DNA of 64,000 bases from a virus: the IMG/VR virus record IMGVR_UViG_3300035698_019895, positions 1 through 64,000 of that record; one strand, given 5' to 3'. Within the stretch, counting starts at the first letter, position 1. Each line of letters starts with the position of its first letter. The position numbers and the translations under genes are program-made. The notes beneath the pieces were generated by a model. The model searched no databases. It worked only from the letters and a program-made list of their open reading frames with translations, and was not told where the DNA came from. Shown here in pieces: positions 63,701 to 64,000 of this stretch.

Positions 63701-64000
63701 GAGAAATTAAATTCAGGGTTTGGGATGAAAATAAAATGACATATAACTATATTCACAAAGATGCACCAACTATCTTCTTAAATGCTAAAGGTATACTTGT
63801 GAAATCAGAGAATGTTATCCTCATGCAATATGTAGGTCTAAAGGATAAAAATAATGTTGAAATCTATGAAGGTGATATATTACAATATCCTAATGAGAAT
63901 TTGCTTGTTTTAATAAAATTTGGAAAATATGATAATGAAGAATGGTATGAAGATAATATATCAGGTTATGGTTATTATTTAGAAATAGAAAATAAATCAA
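63697..64000 (+). CDS. YopX-family protein, copy 2, cut by the right edge
   Basis: ATG 63697 overlaps the stop of copy 1. REIKFRVWDENKMTYNY, LMQYVGLKDKNNVEIYEGDI. Open to position 64000 with no stop, so the 3' end lies outside. Tandem duplication of the preceding gene. Confidence 0.85.
   Translation, partial: MREIKFRVWDENKMTYNYIHKDAPTIFLNAKGILVKSENVILMQYVGLKDKNNVEIYEGDILQYPNENLLVLIKFGKYDNEEWYEDNISGYGYYLEIENKS

Noticed and set aside
1-64000. CRISPR arrays, insertion sequences, alternative genetic code
   Set aside because: No regularly spaced repeats of CRISPR type, no transposase motifs, and TAA, TAG and TGA all end well-supported genes.

Overview
The window is the replication, nucleotide-metabolism and tRNA part of a large, AT-rich tailed-phage genome, or a very phage-like element. 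Every convincing gene lies on the + strand. Genes are short and tightly packed, with many ATGA and TAATG stop/start overlaps. No ribosomal or host housekeeping blocks are present, and no capsid, portal, terminase or tail genes were recognised. Strong AGGAG-type ribosome sites and near-consensus TTGACA-17-TATAAT promoters suggest a host with ordinary sigma-70-like transcription and Shine-Dalgarno initiation. TAA, TAG and TGA all act as stops. The host cannot be named from sequence alone.

Layout. 0-2.1 kb: a sigma-region-4-like protein cut by the left edge, a DnaX-type clamp loader, and a duplicated promoter with a terminator between the copies. 2.1-4.4 kb: a gene-free cluster of structured RNAs directly upstream of a Ro60 (TROVE/vWA) gene. 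Four RNAs share a Y-RNA-like stem, and one of them carries a tRNA domain in circularly permuted order. 4.4-13.3 kb: a CmoA-like enzyme, an AsnB-like PP-loop synthetase coupled to a C5-cytosine DNA methyltransferase, a flap/5' exonuclease and a primase-polymerase/helicase. 13.3-17.9 kb: small membrane proteins, an SPFH/Band-7 protein, a lipoprotein and an acyl carrier protein. 17.9-26.8 kb: a metabolic and signalling block with PncB, a RelA/SpoT-type HD hydrolase, CoaD, NadD, a SLOG-fold protein, a PP2C phosphatase, a protein kinase, nicotinamidase, a vWA protein and NadE. Together these give a complete nicotinamide-to-NAD+ (Preiss-Handler) route interleaved with a YegI/YegK/YegL (TerY-P) type triad. 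27-40 kb: a B12-type radical SAM enzyme with a cupin, two metallophosphoesterases, two Holliday-junction-type nucleases, a RecA-like recombinase and a family B DNA polymerase. 40.5-55 kb: a class II ribonucleotide reductase split by an HNH/NUMOD intein, a DEDD exonuclease, MazG, UDP-glucose-dehydrogenase-like and Cas4/RecB-like proteins, ThyX, DapB, an endonuclease VII that appears to have landed beside a nucleotidyltransferase gene, and a CCA-adding enzyme. 56-62.3 kb: twelve tRNA genes, one shrunken tRNA-like element and a Thg1-family enzyme directly after tRNA-His. 62-64 kb: small genes including a CTP-type riboflavin-kinase-like protein and two YopX-family proteins.

How the genes fit together. 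The phage carries its own replisome (polymerase, clamp loader, primase-helicase, recombinase, nucleases) and dNTP supply (RNR, ThyX, MazG). It carries a large RNA-maintenance set: tRNAs, CCA enzyme, Thg1, CmoA-like enzyme, Ro60 and Y-like RNAs. It also carries cofactor genes (NAD+, phosphopantetheine/ACP, flavin). The strongest novelty candidates are the Ro60-linked RNA cluster with its permuted tRNA, the NAD+ pathway woven into a kinase/phosphatase/vWA operon, the three leucine tRNAs with short variable arms, and the shrunken tRNA-like element processed between tRNA-Tyr and tRNA-Leu. All functional calls are by motif reading. No database search was run.
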